From: Sulfuricella denitrificans skB26
GTDB lineage: Bacteria; Pseudomonadota; Gammaproteobacteria; Burkholderiales; Sulfuricellaceae
DNA: 64,000 nt
NCBI RefSeq assembly: GCF_000297055.2
Contig: NC_022357.1
Location: 1,054,001 to 1,118,000 of the forward strand
Direction: 5' to 3'
In this document: one piece after another, positions 42,762 through 51,835 of the stretch
How the letters are laid out: every line of letters starts with the position of its first letter
Numbering within the stretch: the first letter of the stretch is position 1
The notes under the pieces: model-generated
Told to the model about the DNA's origin: nothing
The model's input: the letters and a program-made list of their open reading frames with translations, nothing else
Database searches by the model: none
Program-made: the position numbers and the translations under genes

Positions 42762-43994
42762 ATGCTCGTTACCGACTGGCCTCATGCCATCGCCCATGTC
42801 GACGCCGACTGTTTCTATGCTTCCTGCGAGCTGGCGCGCCGTCCTGATCTGAGAAACCGTCCGGTGTGCGTCCTTTCCAGCCAGGACGCCTGCGTGGTGG
42901 CCAAGACCTACGATGCCAAGGCGGCCGGAATCAGTACCGGCATGCCGGTGTGGGAGGCGAAAAAGCGGCTTCCCCAGGCCGAGTATATCCCCGCCGATTT
43001 CGGCTATTACGGCCAGATGTCGGACAAGCTGTTCGCCATTCTCGCCCGGTTCTCTCCCGAAATTGAAGTCTATTCCATCGACGAGGGCTTCATCGACCTG
43101 CACGGCCTGCGCAGCTTGTGGCGCAAGGGTTACGGCGAGATTGCCAATGCCATGCGGGAAGCGGTCAGACGCGAAACTGGCATCACCGTTTCGGTCGGCG
43201 TTTCCGTCACCAAAACCTTGGCCAAAATCGCTTCCGAGTTCAATAAGCCGGACGGCACAACCATCGTGCCGGGGCGGCGCATTGCCGAATTCCTGGCCCG
43301 CGTCAAAGCCCGGGATATTCCCGGCATCGGCGCCAACCGCGAAGCCCTGCTCGACAAGTTCGGGATAGCCACCGCCCTGCAATTCATCGAAGCCGATGAA
43401 GCGCTGATCAGCAAGCTGATGGGGCGATCTGGAACCGACCTGCGGCACGAGCTGCGCGGTGAGAGGGTGTTTGCGCTGGAGCTGGAACCCCGTCTGCCGA
43501 AAAGCATTGCCCGCACCGCCTCCCTGGGGGAGATCATCGCCAGCCGTGAAACGCTGGCCGCCCACCTGACCCATCACACCACTCGCGTGGCGACAGAACT
43601 GGTGACGAAACGCTACATGGCGGCGAAACTGGCAGTGTTCCTGCGCCTGAAATCGTTTGATAGCGCCAGCGTGGAAATCAGGCTCGACTACCAGACCAGT
43701 AGCTATTTTGCCTTGTCCAGGGTAGTGCAGGCGGCGCTGGAGCGGCTTTACCAGCCCGGCCAGCTGTACCGCGGCTGCGGGGTGATTGCGTCGGAGATCC
43801 GGTTCGCCGCCAGTGTGACTTTCGATCTTTTCGGCGTCATGGAACAGGATGGACGGCAGGGCACGCTGCTGGAAACGATGGACGAAATCAACGGCAAGTA
43901 CGGTAGCGGCACCGTGCGGATGCTGGCTAGCCTGCCGGTAAAAAGGCATGAAAAAGCCCGACGCTTCAACTATCCTTTATTTGAAGCGGACTGA
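42762..43994 (+). CDS. Y-family DNA polymerase (DinB/Pol IV-like)
   Basis: This 410-residue protein has the palm motifs AHVDADCFYASCEL (D14) and VYSIDEGFIDL (catalytic D and E near 106), VVAKTYDAKAAGISTGMPVWEA for the fingers, and the little-finger domain after 240. The helix-hairpin-helix IPGIGANREALLDKFG is intact. It is a translesion polymerase, expected to be SOS controlled through the LexA-like protein 76 bases upstream. The gap between contains GTGAGTGGTGAG repeats. It is longer than DinB of Escherichia and may form its own subgroup. Confidence 0.9.
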   Translation: MLVTDWPHAIAHVDADCFYASCELARRPDLRNRPVCVLSSQDACVVAKTYDAKAAGISTGMPVWEAKKRLPQAEYIPADFGYYGQMSDKLFAILARFSPEIEVYSIDEGFIDLHGLRSLWRKGYGEIANAMREAVRRETGITVSVGVSVTKTLAKIASEFNKPDGTTIVPGRRIAEFLARVKARDIPGIGANREALLDKFGIATALQFIEADEALISKLMGRSGTDLRHELRGERVFALELEPRLPKSIARTASLGEIIASRETLAAHLTHHTTRVATELVTKRYMAAKLAVFLRLKSFDSASVEIRLDYQTSSYFALSRVVQAALERLYQPGQLYRGCGVIASEIRFAASVTFDLFGVMEQDGRQGTLLETMDEINGKYGSGTVRMLASLPVKRHEKARRFNYPLFEAD

Positions 43995-44129
43995 TTCTGA
44001 AAGCAACAGCATTCACCGCAGAGGACGCGGAGGATGCAGAGTTACAGAGCAGTGGGGTTGCAGTGATGGATGGCTTTGTCGCTCGACTCGAAAACATGAG
44101 CCAGCCCTTGCCTGAAGAAGGCGCTGAAG

Positions 44130-44321
44130 GCGCCAAATCGACAAATCGCTCACATCATGTCCGTGCTTATCATTGAGCGGTTTGAAATTATCCAGATCCA
44201 GGATCATCAGCACACCATAAAGGCCACTGCGTGTGCGGACTGCGTAAGCGTATTTAATAATAAACTGAAGTACCCGGTGTTTAGGGCTACGGAAGCAGTC
44301 TTTTTTATTAAATTTAGCCAT
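44130..44321 (-). pseudogene. Diguanylate cyclase (GGDEF) remnant
   Basis: The minus strand reads YGVLMILDLDNFKPLNDKHG then HDVSD, the start of a GGDEF domain (consensus DLDxFKxxNDxxGHxxGD). The frame then loses similarity and no GGDEF signature follows. Upstream, FIIKYAYAVRTRSGL fits the segment preceding the motif. It is a truncated relic. Confidence 0.65.
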
Positions 44322-44514
44322 CGCTTGATAACGTATTTGAGGGTTGATTCATCCACAATTTGGGTTGTGGCGAGAAACTACAATCGTAACATCATGATAA
44401 ACAATGGAAATATTTATAACTTATTGATTAATTACAAAAATACTGTAAGCGCAGAATTTAGTCAAATTACTGTTCTTCCTTGTTTGTAATGGACTTGCAA
44501 CGTATCTATACAGC

Positions 44515-44535
44515 TTATACACAATCTTATCCACA
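44515..44535 (+). promoter_or_regulatory. Pair of DnaA-box-like nonamers
   Basis: TTATACACA (44515-44523) and TTATCCACA (44527-44535, the perfect DnaA box) start 12 bases apart beside an AT-rich stretch. Confidence 0.55.
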
Positions 44536-44578
44536 GCTTATGTGGAAGGCTTGTTTGTCAATAAGGGTTTCCCCTAAA

Positions 44579-44613
44579 TCATTATTTAACCGAGGGTATC
44601 GGTTAAATAATGA
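44579..44613 (-). terminator. 15-bp-arm hairpin overlapping the end of the 44586 gene
   Basis: TCATTATTTAACCGA (44579-44593) is the exact reverse complement of 44599-44613, with a GGGTA loop. It includes the stop codon of the minus-strand gene. The T-run is weak, so terminator or mRNA-stability function is inferred. Confidence 0.5.
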
Positions 44614-45125
44614 CTGAGTTCCGTCATGGCTGCATATTCGGATGCGGCAATCCCGGCCTTGCTGAAATCCAGCGCATCCGGATAGCCGCTGGCAGCTTGG
44701 GCTTGCGTCCTGGCTTCGCTGCACCAGTTTTTTGCCCATGTGGCAGAGGTGGCCAGATCATCCGGCGCAAATTGACTGATGGCCTGCTGTGCCGCCTGCC
44801 AGAAGCCGTTGCGGGATAGTGCGGTGTGTATCTGCGCGATTTCCGGCCGGTTACGCTGCAGAATCGCCTTGGCTAGGTTGTCCGCATTTTCGGCGAGTAT
44901 TTTTGCGCGGGTTGCGATGGCATGCTTTTCGATGACGCCCTTGACTGCTTCATAAGCAGGGGTGTAGCGATCCGCTGGGCGAACAGTGGCAGAAATAAAG
45001 GACTGCAGGGCGATCAGCGCCGCCAGGGCATGACTGCTGTTGCGCGATTGTTTGACGGTTTCCAAGCACTGGGTTTCGGCTGCCTCCGGCGCGAGCAGCA
45101 GGGAAATCTCGTTGTGTTCGGTCAC
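44586..45125 (-). CDS. Hypothetical helical protein
   Basis: This 179-residue protein is almost all alpha helix with alanine-rich repeats (QSRNSSHALAALIALQSFI, ADNLAKAILQRNRPEIAQI, FWQAAQQAISQFAPDDLATS). The C-terminal half contains WAKNWCSEARTQAQAASG. There is no signal peptide and no known catalytic motif. It starts four bases after the FmdE-like gene upstream, so both are likely co-expressed. Family not recognised. Confidence 0.7.
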   Translation of the reverse strand: MTEHNEISLLLAPEAAETQCLETVKQSRNSSHALAALIALQSFISATVRPADRYTPAYEAVKGVIEKHAIATRAKILAENADNLAKAILQRNRPEIAQIHTALSRNGFWQAAQQAISQFAPDDLATSATWAKNWCSEARTQAQAASGYPDALDFSKAGIAASEYAAMTELSHYLTDTLG

Positions 45126-45129
45126 GTAC

Positions 45130-45744
45130 CTAGCTCCTGCTGATTATGGCGGAGATCATCTCGGCATTATCGGCATGCTCGATCAGGATGCGCTTGACTC
45201 TGTCCTGCCAGAGCAGGCCGAATAGGTTCCGCTCTTCCGCATTGGCAATGCCCATCATGGCTTTTTGTATCAGTTCCTTCATGTCAGAGGAGGGGCTAAC
45301 CAGTTCCGGATGATAGCTTGTCTCCACATTGATTCCGGTATCCAGTCGGGTGTAGCGAATTTCGCCGGCGATGGTGGCATTGAAGTGCAGCAGGTTACGG
45401 CGGTCGAATTTTCCTCCGATACCCTTGAAGCCGCCGGCCTGCGCGGCACCGGTGATAAGGCTGACGACATTGGCGATCACCCCGGTCACACCGTCAGCCT
45501 GACCATCACGGAATGAAACCTGGATTGCACCTCGCACCGGCAGTTCGTCGCCATACAGGCTCGCCAGTGCCTTGCGCGTCATCAGCCAGGCGCCTGCTAC
45601 CGTGGGGCAGGAGTGTCCGGCCAGTTTGACTGCGTCGAGGTAGTTATACCCTACGACGCCTTTTTCTGCTGCGCCCAGGAACTCGGCCAGGGGGTCGTAA
45701 AGGGTGATTTTGGGCGCGTCATTATAGAAACTCGGGGTGTTCAT
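45130..45744 (-). CDS. FmdE-like domain protein
   Basis: From MNTPSFYNDAPK at 45744 the protein is 204 residues; an alternative Met at 45771 (MPILEIHDH) lacks a better ribosome site. The central AVKLAGHSCPTVAGAWLMTRKAL resembles the FmdE (formylmethanofuran dehydrogenase E-like) metal site AGHxCP. LYGDELPVRG and GVTGVIANVVSLITGAAQAGGF follow. FmdE-like proteins bind metals, often zinc or molybdenum cofactor components. It is followed by a small hypothetical gene and preceded by the PGM-like gene. Confidence 0.75.
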   Translation of the reverse strand: MNTPSFYNDAPKITLYDPLAEFLGAAEKGVVGYNYLDAVKLAGHSCPTVAGAWLMTRKALASLYGDELPVRGAIQVSFRDGQADGVTGVIANVVSLITGAAQAGGFKGIGGKFDRRNLLHFNATIAGEIRYTRLDTGINVETSYHPELVSPSSDMKELIQKAMMGIANAEERNLFGLLWQDRVKRILIEHADNAEMISAIISRS

Positions 45745-45748
45745 ATGA

Positions 45749-46789
45749 TCATGAATCTCCAAAATAGGCATCCAACGATTTTCCGCGGAGCCAGATTTTC
45801 CACAGGTCGGTTCGGCTGACTGAAAATGACCTGGCCTGCCCACTATCGAAAGCATAGAGCGTCAATCGGGAAATTTTATCGCGGGACAGTGCTTGCCGTA
45901 GCGGTCCAAACCAGTTTTTTTCCAGGAGTAACAGGGCTTCGCGCCAGCGGTGGACATCGCCGTACAGTGCTGGGGTGCGTAGTGTGTCGAGAACAACCAG
46001 ATGGTGTGATCTGCCCTGGTTGGCATTCAACCATTCCACGGCGGTCTCCGGTACGTTGGCGCAGGGAGTGTCGGTGGCGACCGCCAAGCCGCGGGTCAAC
46101 GCGTTGTCGGCCCAGATATGGACGAAATAGGGGGCCAGGTTAGTCGGTAGCCCCCCCCCGCCCCAGGGCCAGATGCTGTTCACCGATGGTAAGCCGCGCT
46201 GCTCCCGTACCTCGTTAACCGGATGGCGGTGCAGCAACATCTGGGTTTCATTGAGGATGCTGTGCCAGCGTTTGCCGTCAGGGCCGCTGGGCAGAATGTT
46301 CCGGATATTCCTGCCAACGGCGGTTTCCAGAGAATGGGTTTTCAGGTGGTTGGGGGGATGGGCCAGACGCAAATGCCAGTGGCATGCCCGGGTCGGAAAG
46401 AAACTCAGACCCTCATCGGCGAAATGCTCGTTAAGGGCGGTAGTCAGGCTGTTTGCCTCTTCTTGAGTGATGTCCAGATTGCCGGAATCAGCGAGCACCA
46501 GCCGGTCGCGTTGCAACTGCAGATGTACGGGCTCTGCCAGCAGCCAGAAATCACTTCCCGGGTTGCCGCCGTTCGCCAGCAGGGTAAAGGCTGCTACCGG
46601 CCAGTCGTGGCGTTTCTCGACGCCAAAGGTTCGGCACAGCCATTCATCCATGCTGCCATCCGGAAGCGTCTTCTGGCTGCTGCGTGCCAGTAGTGTAGTC
46701 AGAGCCGGAAGGGATAAATCCCGTAGCGCTTTTCTGGTTTCAGGGCGGAAGGGCGGAAACAGGCCCGGAATGAGAAGATGGCAATGCAT
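45749..46789 (-). CDS. Phosphoglycerate-mutase-like regulatory protein
   Basis: The start MHCHLLIPGLFPPF at 46789 yields 346 residues. The protein resembles the betaproteobacterial alkaline-phosphatase-superfamily homologs annotated as cofactor-independent phosphoglycerate mutase regulators. Recognisable parts are SVNSIWPWGGGGLP near 214 and WLNANQGRSHHLVVLDTL near 270. It lacks the full metal-binding set of active mutases, so enzymatic activity is uncertain. A C9 run on the plus strand (46151-46159), read as G9 in the gene within WPWGGGG, could slip. Upstream on the opposite strand is lolC. Confidence 0.7.
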   Translation of the reverse strand: MHCHLLIPGLFPPFRPETRKALRDLSLPALTTLLARSSQKTLPDGSMDEWLCRTFGVEKRHDWPVAAFTLLANGGNPGSDFWLLAEPVHLQLQRDRLVLADSGNLDITQEEANSLTTALNEHFADEGLSFFPTRACHWHLRLAHPPNHLKTHSLETAVGRNIRNILPSGPDGKRWHSILNETQMLLHRHPVNEVREQRGLPSVNSIWPWGGGGLPTNLAPYFVHIWADNALTRGLAVATDTPCANVPETAVEWLNANQGRSHHLVVLDTLRTPALYGDVHRWREALLLLEKNWFGPLRQALSRDKISRLTLYAFDSGQARSFSVSRTDLWKIWLRGKSLDAYFGDS

Positions 46790-46929
46790 TGAAGGAATAA
46801 TTGAACGGGACAATTTTCAGTCTATCATCAGACCTGCGGCCGTCCAAATCCTCATTGGCTTCTGCTGACCGGTTTTGTGTTTCCAGCCGTTAAGTGGCAA
46901 ACTGGCGCCTTTGCCAGCCTTTCCTACCC

Positions 46930-48174
46930 GTGCAACCTTTCGAGCTCTTTGTTGGCCTGCGTTACACCCGCGCCAAGCGGCGCAACCACTTTATTTCCTT
47001 TATTTCCATGGTTTCCATGCTGGGCATTGCGCTTGGTGTGGCCGCCCTGATCGTGGTGCTTTCCGTGATGAACGGCTTCCAGAAGGAGCTGCGCACCCGC
47101 ATCCTTGGCGTGGCGGCGCATGCCCAGATCAGCGGCGCGAACAATACCCTGGCCGATTGGCGGAGTGTTGCTGAAGTGGCGTCTCAGCATCCCGAGGTGG
47201 TTGGCACGGCGCCCTACATCATGGCGCAGGGATTGCTATCCTACGACCAGACCGTGCAAGGGTCGGTGGTGCGCGGCATTCTGCCAGATCGCGAAGCGCA
47301 AGTGTCCGAGCTGGCCGACAAGATGAAGGTGGGCCGGCTGGATGCATTGCGCTCCGGAGAATTTGGTATCGTGCTGGGTTCCGAACTGGCGCGAACCCTG
47401 TCGGTCTCTAAGGGCGACAAGGTGGTGCTGATTGCGCCGCAGGGGCGGGTTACACCGGCCGGCATCATGCCGCGGGTGAAGCAGTTCAGCGTAGTCGGAA
47501 TTTTCGAGGCCGGCATGTACGAATTCGATGCCGGGCTGGCGCTGGTTCACATGGATGACGCGGCCAAGCTGTACAGCATGGGCAACCGCGTTTCCGGCGT
47601 GCGGCTCAAGCTCAAGGACATGAATCAGGCACCGCAGGTGGCACGGGAACTGTCTGGCCGCTTCGGTGACGATATCTACATCAGCGACTGGACTCGGCAG
47701 CACGCCAATTTCTTTCGCGCCATCCAGATCGAAAAGAATGTCATGTTCATCATCCTGTTGCTGATCGTGGCAGTGGCGGCATTCAACATTGTTTCTACCT
47801 TGGTGATGGCGGTTACCGACAAGCAGGCGGACATCGCCATCCTGCGTACCCTGGGTGCTTCCCCCTCCAGCATCATGAAGATATTCATTGTCCAGGGCAC
47901 CCTGATCGGGGTCATCGGCACGCTGATCGGCGTGGCTGGCGGCGTGGTGCTGGCGCTGAATATCGACGTGGTGGTGCCGGCCATAGAACGGCTGTTCGGC
48001 GTGCATTTCCTCGCCAAAGATGTGTATTACATCAGCGAACTGCCTTCCGATCTGCAAAGCCGCGACGTCGGGGTAATCGCCGCAGTGTCTTTCATTCTCA
48101 CCCTGCTGGCGACGCTCTACCCCAGCTGGCGTGCTTCCAAGACCAACCCGGCGGAGGCGTTAAGGTATGAGTGA
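46930..48174 (+). CDS. lolC: Lipoprotein-releasing system permease LolC/LolE
   Basis: The GTG at 46930 ([21 protein letters not shown]) gives 414 residues, the family length; a Met 12 codons earlier is less likely. It has an N-terminal transmembrane helix ([20 protein letters not shown]), a large periplasmic domain with the hook-like [13 protein letters not shown], and three C-terminal helices ([20 protein letters not shown] onward) of the MacB/FtsX type. The complex extracts outer-membrane lipoproteins for LolA. It overlaps lolD by eight bases. A single fused-role LolC/E homolog (LolF type) is common in betaproteobacteria. Confidence 0.92.
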   Translation: MQPFELFVGLRYTRAKRRNHFISFISMVSMLGIALGVAALIVVLSVMNGFQKELRTRILGVAAHAQISGANNTLADWRSVAEVASQHPEVVGTAPYIMAQGLLSYDQTVQGSVVRGILPDREAQVSELADKMKVGRLDALRSGEFGIVLGSELARTLSVSKGDKVVLIAPQGRVTPAGIMPRVKQFSVVGIFEAGMYEFDAGLALVHMDDAAKLYSMGNRVSGVRLKLKDMNQAPQVARELSGRFGDDIYISDWTRQHANFFRAIQIEKNVMFIILLLIVAVAAFNIVSTLVMAVTDKQADIAILRTLGASPSSIMKIFIVQGTLIGVIGTLIGVAGGVVLALNIDVVVPAIERLFGVHFLAKDVYYISELPSDLQSRDVGVIAAVSFILTLLATLYPSWRASKTNPAEALRYE

Positions 48175-48943
48175 GGAGATAGGCGTGAGGAGTGAGGAGT
48201 TGGCGGTGAGGGGCGGGGAAAAGCATGATGGGTTTTCTCCTCACTCCTCACTCCTCACCCCTCACCAGACGGTGCTTTCCTGCACCAACATGCACAAGGT
48301 TTTCCACCAAGGCAAGGTCGAAGTGCCGGTGCTGCTCGGAGTGAACCTGGAAATAGCACAAGGCGAGCGGGTGGCGATTGTCGGTACTTCAGGTTCCGGT
48401 AAAAGCACGCTACTGCATTTGCTGGGCGGACTGGATGATGCCACCTCAGGTGAGGTCTCCATCATGGGGCGTAACGTCAATGAGCTGGGCGAATCCGAGC
48501 GCAGCGGCCTGCGCAACCGATCACTCGGCTTCATCTACCAGTTCCACCACTTGTTGCCGGAGTTTTCCGCTCTGGAAAATGTTGCCATGCCGCTCCTGAT
48601 CCGGCGCATGAAGCCGGATGCCGCGTATGAGCAAGCGGCGGTGATACTCAAGCAGGTCGGCCTGGGACACCGCCTTGGCCACACTCCCGGTGAGCTTTCC
48701 GGCGGCGAACGCCAGCGCGCCGCGGTGGCCCGCGCCCTAGTAACGCGCCCGGCCTGCGTGCTGGCGGACGAGCCGACTGGCAATCTCGACCGCCATACCG
48801 CGGAAGGAGTGTTCGATCTGATGCTGGAACTGAACCGGGAGTTGGGTACCAGCTTCATCATCGTCACCCATGATCCTGAGCTGGCGGCGCGGACGCAGCG
48901 CGTGCTCAAGCTGGTGGATGGAGTCCTTGGTAGCGAAGGCTAA
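48167..48943 (+). CDS. lolD: Lipoprotein-releasing system ATPase LolD
   Basis: This 258-residue ABC ATPase has Walker [20 protein letters not shown]-loop [19 protein letters not shown], signature [15 protein letters not shown] and Walker [13 protein letters not shown]. Oddity: residues about 5-35 ([17 protein letters not shown], then [12 protein letters not shown]) are encoded by an inserted hairpin of TGAGGAG repeats, so the protein has a low-complexity N-terminal extension before [12 protein letters not shown] start at the later ATG (48289) would avoid it but would remove the first strand. Confidence 0.92.
   Translation: MSEEIGVRSEELAVRGGEKHDGFSPHSSLLTPHQTVLSCTNMHKVFHQGKVEVPVLLGVNLEIAQGERVAIVGTSGSGKSTLLHLLGGLDDATSGEVSIMGRNVNELGESERSGLRNRSLGFIYQFHHLLPEFSALENVAMPLLIRRMKPDAAYEQAAVILKQVGLGHRLGHTPGELSGGERQRAAVARALVTRPACVLADEPTGNLDRHTAEGVFDLMLELNRELGTSFIIVTHDPELAARTQRVLKLVDGVLGSEG
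48170..48266. repeat. TGAGGAG-repeat hairpin at the lolC-lolD junction
   Basis: Repeats of GTGAGGAG run from about 48170 to 48213 and their inverted counterparts CTCCTCACTCCTCACTCCTC run from about 48237 to 48266. The unit folds into a long imperfect hairpin. Related GTGAGTGGTGAGG repeats and CCCCTCACCC lie between the LexA-like and polymerase genes (42685-42760). Confidence 0.7.
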
Positions 48944-49000
48944 ACCGATTCTTGGTATAGTGGCTGCAGGCTATTCACTTAGGAGGCGACTGGATCTCGC

Positions 49001-49687
49001 ATGATCTTTCCCTCGAACAAGAAAGCGTTGTTGCTCCTCCTTCTGCTGCTGAGCGGCCTGACGGTCATCGGCTTCCTCTTGTATACCTCCGGTTTCGTCA
49101 ATCTGTTTCTCAGTAAAGAGCATCTGCTGGATTTCATCAACCGGCATCGCGCTTACGCGGCGTTCATTTTTATTGGGCTTCAAGCTGCACAGGTGGTGAT
49201 TGCCCCGGTACCGGGGGAGCTGACTGGTTTCGTCGGGGGGCTGATTTTCGGGTCGGCATGGGGCGTGGTTTATTCGACAATCGGATTGACGCTAGGCTCA
49301 TGGCTGGCTTTCATGCTGGCCAGGATGCTGGGGCGGCCGCTGGTTGAAAGAGTGGTCAAGGCGGAGACCATTGCACGCTACGATTATGTGATGCAGCACA
49401 AGGGCCGTCTGCTGGCCTTCTTCATGTTTCTTATCCCCGGTTTTCCCAAGGACTATCTGTGCTATCTGCTGGGGCTGGGGCATATGCGGCTGCGCGATTT
49501 TCTGGTGATCGTCACGGCAGGCCGGATGCTGGGGACCAGTCTCCTCACTTTGGCAGGTTCTTATTATGAGAGCCAGCGCTATGGCCTGTTATTTGCGGTA
49601 GTTGGCTTCGGTCTGGGAATCATGCTGATTGCGATCGTATTCCGGGATCGGATAGAGCGCTGGTTGCACCGGTTTCAATCCAAGTAG
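49001..49687 (+). CDS. TVP38/TMEM64 (VTT-domain) membrane protein
   Basis: This 228-residue inner-membrane protein has five or six transmembrane segments and the VTT/DedA-like core: APVPGELTGFVGGLIFG, GSWLAFMLARMLGRPLVERVV and FFMFLIPGFPKDYLCYLLGL. The proline-containing re-entrant loops in these motifs typify the superfamily, implicated in lipid scrambling or transport. AGGAGG lies 12 bases upstream of the ATG. It follows lolD by 57 bases. Confidence 0.88.
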   Translation: MIFPSNKKALLLLLLLLSGLTVIGFLLYTSGFVNLFLSKEHLLDFINRHRAYAAFIFIGLQAAQVVIAPVPGELTGFVGGLIFGSAWGVVYSTIGLTLGSWLAFMLARMLGRPLVERVVKAETIARYDYVMQHKGRLLAFFMFLIPGFPKDYLCYLLGLGHMRLRDFLVIVTAGRMLGTSLLTLAGSYYESQRYGLLFAVVGFGLGIMLIAIVFRDRIERWLHRFQSK

Positions 49688-49765
49688 CTTATAGGTACCA
49701 CCAACTATCCGCTACACGGCTTGCCTGCTTGACCCGTTTAGCTTCGATTTTTCAAGTCCAGTCTA

Positions 49766-51832
49766 TCAAAGATTTTCCTGCTCAAGCAGTTTTCCAATCT
49801 GTTCTGCAGGAACGGGTCTGCTGAACAGGTAGCCCTGTGCGTTGCGGCACCCATTGGATTGCAGAAATTCCGCCTGTTCATCAGTTTCCACGCCTTCAGC
49901 CATGACGTGCATTTTCAGGCTATGCGCCATGGCAATGATGGCTGTGGTGATCGCGGCATCGTCGGTATTCTCGGGCAATTCCCGCACAAAGCTTTTATCC
50001 ACTTTGAGGGTGGTAATGGGGTAGCGCTTGAGATAACTCATGGAAGAATAGCCGGTGCCGAAATCGTCGATTTCGAGCTGTATCCCGATTGCGCATATTT
50101 GTTCCAACTTTTCGATGGTCATAGTCCCAGCATCCATCAACATGCTTTCAGTCAGTTCCAGATGCAAGGCTGAGGGATCCGCCTCTGCTTCACGCACAAT
50201 TTGCTTGATGCGTTCCACGAGATTGTCCTCCTTGAGTTGGCGTCCGGACAAATTTACCGACATGCTGAGATGTGTCAGCCCCAAATCGTGCCAGACTTTC
50301 AATTGCAGGCAAGCGGTTTTCAAGACCCATTCGCCAATCGGGACAATCAGGCCGTTTTCCTCGGCAATCGGGATGAACTCGACCGGGTTGACGATGCCCA
50401 GTTCTGGATGCATCCAGCGGATCAATGCTTCAACTCCGATCATCCGGCGTGTTTTCAGATCAATCTGCGGCTGGTAGTAGAGCGCGAACTCTTGCCGCTC
50501 CAGGGCGCGTCTGAGGCTGCTTTCCAGGGTCAGGCGCTTTTGTGCACCCTCTTTCATGTCGGGCAGGAACACCTGATAGGTGTTTTTGCCTTTGTTCTTG
50601 GCGTAATACATCGCCGTATCGGCATGCTTGAGCAGTTCATGCATGTTTGACGCATCATCCGGGCAAGCGCTGATGCCGATACTGGCGCCGATATAGAGTT
50701 CATTGCCATCAATCAGGATCGGCTCAGCCAGGCTGGACAGACATTTTTCTGCAACCTTCACGGCTTGGCTGATTTTTTCCACATTCTCCAGAATGATAGC
50801 AAATTCATCCCCGCCAATCCGGGAGATCACGTCGCCAAAGCGCAGGGTTTTGGACAGGCGTTCCGCCACGATACGAAGCAGGGCGTCACCGGCGTCGTGC
50901 CCCAGCGTATCGTTGACGATCTTGAAATTATCCAGATCGATGAACATCACCACGGCCCGTTCTTTGAACTGTAAGGCACGGCCTACCAGGGAGCCGAGGC
51001 GCTCGTTGAAGAAGTGGCGATTCGACAGGTTGGTGACGTTGTCGAAATGGGCCAGGCGGTCCAGTCGGATCTCAATGCGCTTGCGCTGCATGATTTCCGC
51101 TTCCAGTTCAGAATCCCGTTTCTGGATACGGTCCAGCATGAGATTGAATGAATTGGCTAGCTGGCCAATTTCATCGGATGTATCGCTATGGGCGCGAACG
51201 GTATAGTCGCCGAGCTCGAAAATGGTTTTACTGGTCCTAGCCAAAGACAGGATCGGATCAGTAATCTTTTTCTGCATACGCAACAGGATGATATTGGCAA
51301 CTAGCAGGCTGATCGCCATGATGGCCAAAATGGCTGCCGAGTACCAGGCCAGCTGGATATAGACAGCGTACAAGCTGGCCTGAATGTAGATCGATCCAAG
51401 CGGCTTGCCTTTCAGATCAATCGGCTGAGAAAGGCTCAGGTGTTGCAATGAAAAATCGTAGCCAGTCTGTGGTGCTTGGGATGGGAGAATATGTTCTCCC
51501 ATATCCTTAATATCCTGGCGATAACTGACGAATAACTTTCCCTGAGGGTCGTAGATGGCGGCAATTTCGATGTTGGCCGTGCCATGCAGCGAGGAGAGAA
51601 TTTCCTGTGCGGCTTTCTGGTCGGTGAACATCATGGCGGCAGACACGTTTTCACTGATCATGGCAGCCTGGCTGTGCGTGTTTTCCAGCAGGCTGCGATT
51701 GAAAAAGTAGAACTGGGCGAGCAATAACAACAGGCTGGCCAATAGAATCACCGTTCCGCTGGTGGCCAGATTGAGCACTTTCAGCTTGGTAGCAATGGGC
51801 TGTTTGCGCAGCCAGTCCTGGGCGGAGTTCAT
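49766..51832 (-). CDS. HAMP-GGDEF-EAL membrane protein (bifunctional c-di-GMP)
   Basis: This 688-residue protein has a first transmembrane helix (residues 20-42), a periplasmic sensor domain of CHASE8 type (45-150), a second helix (160-182), HAMP (about 185-235), GGDEF (about 260-420) and EAL (430-685). The GGDEF motif is intact ([13 protein letters not shown]), as is the EAL motif ([37 protein letters not shown]). Both activities are possible. It follows yfiR by 3 bases and a TonB receptor gene, the layout of YfiN/YfiR signalling, where the periplasmic YfiR controls the cyclase. Confidence 0.95.
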   Translation of the reverse strand: MNSAQDWLRKQPIATKLKVLNLATSGTVILLASLLLLLAQFYFFNRSLLENTHSQAAMISENVSAAMMFTDQKAAQEILSSLHGTANIEIAAIYDPQGKLFVSYRQDIKDMGEHILPSQAPQTGYDFSLQHLSLSQPIDLKGKPLGSIYIQASLYAVYIQLAWYSAAILAIMAISLLVANIILLRMQKKITDPILSLARTSKTIFELGDYTVRAHSDTSDEIGQLANSFNLMLDRIQKRDSELEAEIMQRKRIEIRLDRLAHFDNVTNLSNRHFFNERLGSLVGRALQFKERAVVMFIDLDNFKIVNDTLGHDAGDALLRIVAERLSKTLRFGDVISRIGGDEFAIILENVEKISQAVKVAEKCLSSLAEPILIDGNELYIGASIGISACPDDASNMHELLKHADTAMYYAKNKGKNTYQVFLPDMKEGAQKRLTLESSLRRALERQEFALYYQPQIDLKTRRMIGVEALIRWMHPELGIVNPVEFIPIAEENGLIVPIGEWVLKTACLQLKVWHDLGLTHLSMSVNLSGRQLKEDNLVERIKQIVREAEADPSALHLELTESMLMDAGTMTIEKLEQICAIGIQLEIDDFGTGYSSMSYLKRYPITTLKVDKSFVRELPENTDDAAITTAIIAMAHSLKMHVMAEGVETDEQAEFLQSNGCRNAQGYLFSRPVPAEQIGKLLEQENL

Positions 51833-51835
51833 TTT

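Larger units (their letters stand above)
43995..44585. other. Non-coding region with GGDEF remnant and DnaA-box-like sites
   Basis: The left part carries the diguanylate cyclase remnant and the right part (44340-44480) is AT-rich. DnaA-like boxes are at 44515-44535. No intact gene is seen. Confidence 0.5.

Noticed and set aside
44013-44321. Intact small GGDEF gene
   Set aside because: Only the first third of the domain is recognisable and the GGDEF motif itself is missing, so it is listed as a remnant.
48170-48266. CRISPR or tandem-repeat gene
   Set aside because: Repeats are short, form a hairpin with their inverse and lie in the LolD frame.
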